A stretch of 64,000 bases of DNA from Fluviicola taffensis DSM 16823 (GTDB lineage: Bacteria; Bacteroidota; Bacteroidia; Flavobacteriales_D; Crocinitomicaceae), in assembly GCF_000194605.1 (NCBI RefSeq), contig NC_015321.1, positions 682,001 to 746,000 of the forward strand, read 5' to 3'. This document shows positions 62,221 through 64,000 of the stretch, piece by piece. The position numbers and the translations under genes were made by a program. Position 1 is the first letter of the stretch. Every line of letters starts with the position of its first letter. Under the pieces are notes generated by a model. That model saw only the letters and a program-made list of their open reading frames with translations, was not told where the DNA came from and searched no databases.

Positions 62221-63009
62221 ATGGAAACAATTACGGATCTTTGGGTAAAGATTGCTTATTACATTTCACTCCGCTACTTGCTAATTGCAGGCGGAGCATA
62301 TTTTGTTTTCTACATTCTGTTCAAGAAGCAGTTCTTTCAACGAAAAATTCAACTCATTCTACCTAAAAACAAACGCGTGTTGATGGAAGTACTTTATTCC
62401 ATGCAAACAACAATCATATTTGCTAGTATATTTTTACTCGTGATGGTTGTTTTTAGGCCGCACACCAATCTGTACAAAGACATCACGGAATACGGAATCG
62501 GCTATTACATCTTCACGATTCCTGTAATGTTTATTATCCACGACACTTATTTTTACTGGATGCATCGAGCAATTCATCATCCCAAATTATTCAAACACAT
62601 TCATTTTGTACACCATCAATCAACAAATCCCACTCCGCTTGCAGCCTATTCATTTCATTTTTCGGAAAGTATTCTAGAAGCACTGATTATTCCAATTATT
62701 GCCTTTACCTTACCTGTTCATCCTACCGCATTAATTCTCTTTTTATTGGGGCAGTTTATTATCAACGTTTATGGGCATTTAGGCTTCGAGTTGTTTCCTT
62801 CAAATTTTCAAAAAACATGGATTGGAAGATGGATAAATACTTCCGTAGCTCATAATCAACATCACAAATATTTTAAAGGAAATTATGGATTGTATTTTTT
62901 GTTTTGGGATCGCTGGATGGGCACACTCCGAACGGATTACGACGAAGCTTTTGACGAATTAAAAAACAGAAAAAAACACGCTCATGGAGAATTACAAGGA
63001 AATCAATAA
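62221..63009 (+). CDS. sterol desaturase / fatty acid hydroxylase family membrane enzyme
   Basis: A 262-residue membrane protein with about four transmembrane segments and the full set of histidine boxes of the di-iron family: IIHDTYFYWMHRAIHH, FKHIHFVHHQS, and AHNQHHKYFKGNYG. It ends with FWDRWMGTL, typical of the family. It probably hydroxylates or desaturates a lipid, such as an ornithine lipid, sphingolipid or carotenoid. Its 3' end overlaps the methyltransferase gene by 26 bases, so the two are translationally coupled and may modify the same product. Confidence 0.92.
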   Translation: METITDLWVKIAYYISLRYLLIAGGAYFVFYILFKKQFFQRKIQLILPKNKRVLMEVLYSMQTTIIFASIFLLVMVVFRPHTNLYKDITEYGIGYYIFTIPVMFIIHDTYFYWMHRAIHHPKLFKHIHFVHHQSTNPTPLAAYSFHFSESILEALIIPIIAFTLPVHPTALILFLLGQFIINVYGHLGFELFPSNFQKTWIGRWINTSVAHNQHHKYFKGNYGLYFLFWDRWMGTLRTDYDEAFDELKNRKKHAHGELQGNQ

Positions 63010-63778
63010 AAAACAATGGAATCAACGCGTTGAGCCACACGTTGAATCGGATTTTTACGATGTTCAAGGGTTTCTTGCGGGGAAAACCTCGCTTCAAGAA
63101 ACAGAACTTGCATTACTCGGAGATGTGGAAGGAAAACGCATTCTACATCTGCAATGTCATTTTGGTCAGGACACCATTTCATTAGCACGAATGGGAGCTA
63201 GTACTATTGGAGCAGATTTATCCGACAAAGCAATCGAAAAAGCACGCGAATTTTCCATGCTTTCAGGAACAGATGCCACTTTTTTTTGTTGTGATTTATA
63301 CGATCTTCCGCAGCATTTGGAAGGAGAATTTGACATTGTATTTACGTCTTATGGAACCATTGGTTGGTTGCCAGATCTAGACAAATGGGCTTCCGTTATT
63401 TCTCATTTTTTGAAGCCAGAAGGGAAATTTGTATTTGTAGAATTTCACCCAGTTGTTTGGATGTTTGATGATGATTTTCAAAAGGTTGGATATCGTTATT
63501 TCAAATCCGATCCGATTGTAGAAACAGCAACAGGAACCTATGCAGATAAAGACGCGCCAATTCAAACAACTTCAGTAAGCTGGAATCATGGAATGAGTGA
63601 AGTAATAACGAGTTTGCTCAAACAAGGTATTCACATCCAAGATTTGCAAGAATACGATTTCTCAAACTACAATTGTTTCTTGCACACAGACGAATTTGAA
63701 CCAGGAAAATACCGGATCAAGCATCTTGGAAATTTTATTCCCATGATGTATTCGATAGTAGGAATAAAATCACTTTAA
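62984..63778 (+). CDS. class I SAM-dependent methyltransferase
   Basis: A 264-residue methyltransferase. Motif I is RILHLQCHFGQDTISLARMG with the ADLSDKAIEKARE acidic loop next, then FDIVFTSYGTIGWLPDL (motif IV region) and FVFVEFHPVVWMFDD. The LQCHFGQDT variant of motif I is typical of a subgroup of small-molecule methyltransferases. Its start lies inside the 3' end of the hydroxylase gene, so they are coupled. It is cytoplasmic; the substrate is unknown. Confidence 0.9.
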   Translation: MENYKEINKKQWNQRVEPHVESDFYDVQGFLAGKTSLQETELALLGDVEGKRILHLQCHFGQDTISLARMGASTIGADLSDKAIEKAREFSMLSGTDATFFCCDLYDLPQHLEGEFDIVFTSYGTIGWLPDLDKWASVISHFLKPEGKFVFVEFHPVVWMFDDDFQKVGYRYFKSDPIVETATGTYADKDAPIQTTSVSWNHGMSEVITSLLKQGIHIQDLQEYDFSNYNCFLHTDEFEPGKYRIKHLGNFIPMMYSIVGIKSL

Positions 63779-63790
63779 ACGTTAATTAGT

Positions 63791-64000
63791 ATGGAAATCG
63801 CACTTAAAATTGTAATCGGAATCGTAGCTCTTTTCCACCTCTATGTGATGTGGCTGGAAATGTTTGCTTGGACAACACGTGGCCCAAAAACCTTCAAGAA
63901 TTTTGACAAAGACTTGTTCCCTAAAACAAAGTCTCTTGCAGCCAATCAAGGATTGTACAATGGGTTTCTAGCTGCAGGATTGATTTGGACGTTTTTTATC
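63791..64000 (+). CDS. DUF1304-like membrane protein, partial
   Basis: Seventy codons are visible before the window ends. The segments VIGIVALFHLYVMWLEMFAW, GPKTFKNFDKDLFP and SLAANQGLYNGFLAAGLIW match the start of DUF1304 proteins, small four-helix inner-membrane proteins of unknown function. The start is 12 bases after the methyltransferase stop, so it may belong to the same transcript. Confidence 0.85.
   Translation, partial: MEIALKIVIGIVALFHLYVMWLEMFAWTTRGPKTFKNFDKDLFPKTKSLAANQGLYNGFLAAGLIWTFFI

Overview
The window is a chromosomal segment of a Bacteroidetes bacterium, most likely Flavobacteriales and perhaps close to Fluviicola/Crocinitomicaceae (the genus is inference). The evidence is at least nine secreted proteins with C-terminal type IX secretion (T9SS) sorting domains, Bacteroidetes-type promoters (TTG-N19-TAnnTTTG) in front of both tRNA genes, AT-rich DNA with few Shine-Dalgarno sites, and families typical of the phylum (GWxTD, DUF5777, DUF4836, choice-of-anchor V, BT4734-like/DUF3987).

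Region 1 (1-11,440) is the right end of an integrated element next to tRNA-Asp(GTC); its left end lies outside the window. Reading away from the tRNA, all on the minus strand, come a tyrosine recombinase, an unknown protein with a CC-H/CC-H cluster, an excisionase-like HTH protein and a BT4734/DUF3987 primase-helicase-like protein. Next is a tightly overlapping operon: XRE regulator, short N6-methylase half, Eco57I-type methylase, GIY-YIG/SF2-helicase fusion and a small unknown protein. Last is a HigBA-like toxin-antitoxin pair. No conjugation genes are visible. The overlapping operon looks like a multi-subunit restriction-modification or related defence system with an unusual split of methylase motifs, and is the best candidate here for an under-described system.

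Region 2 (11,444-13,835) holds tRNA-Asp and a stress/redox cluster: pirin, nitroreductase and cytoplasmic YceI, with a candidate palindromic operator at the -33 position.

Region 3 (13,900-28,000) is dominated by T9SS cargo, including a 2585-residue beta-helix/Ig/repeat surface protein, an SGNH-hydrolase-like PKD protein and an FG-GAP protein. Region 4 (28,000-39,930) mixes housekeeping genes (ispE, accA, msrB, yidD, a lytic transglycosylase) with exported proteins, including an exported YceI - membrane protein - c-type cytochrome lipoprotein operon. Region 5 (39,930-50,000) is again mostly secreted proteins, including an M43 metalloprotease and a cupredoxin, plus an aminotransferase. Region 6 (50,000-64,000) has a tricorn-like S41 peptidase, CsaA, DinB, a Crp/Fnr regulator, tRNA-Ser(TGA), a GWxTD protein with a glycosyltransferase, a sterol-desaturase-like enzyme, a methyltransferase and a truncated DUF1304 gene.

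Intergenic DNA holds several short repeats: an 8-bp unit x8, a 7-bp unit x10, a dispersed 19-bp word with inverted copies, and a family of look-alike terminators. No IS element, CRISPR array or rRNA was seen. All family calls come from reading motifs by eye; no database search was run.
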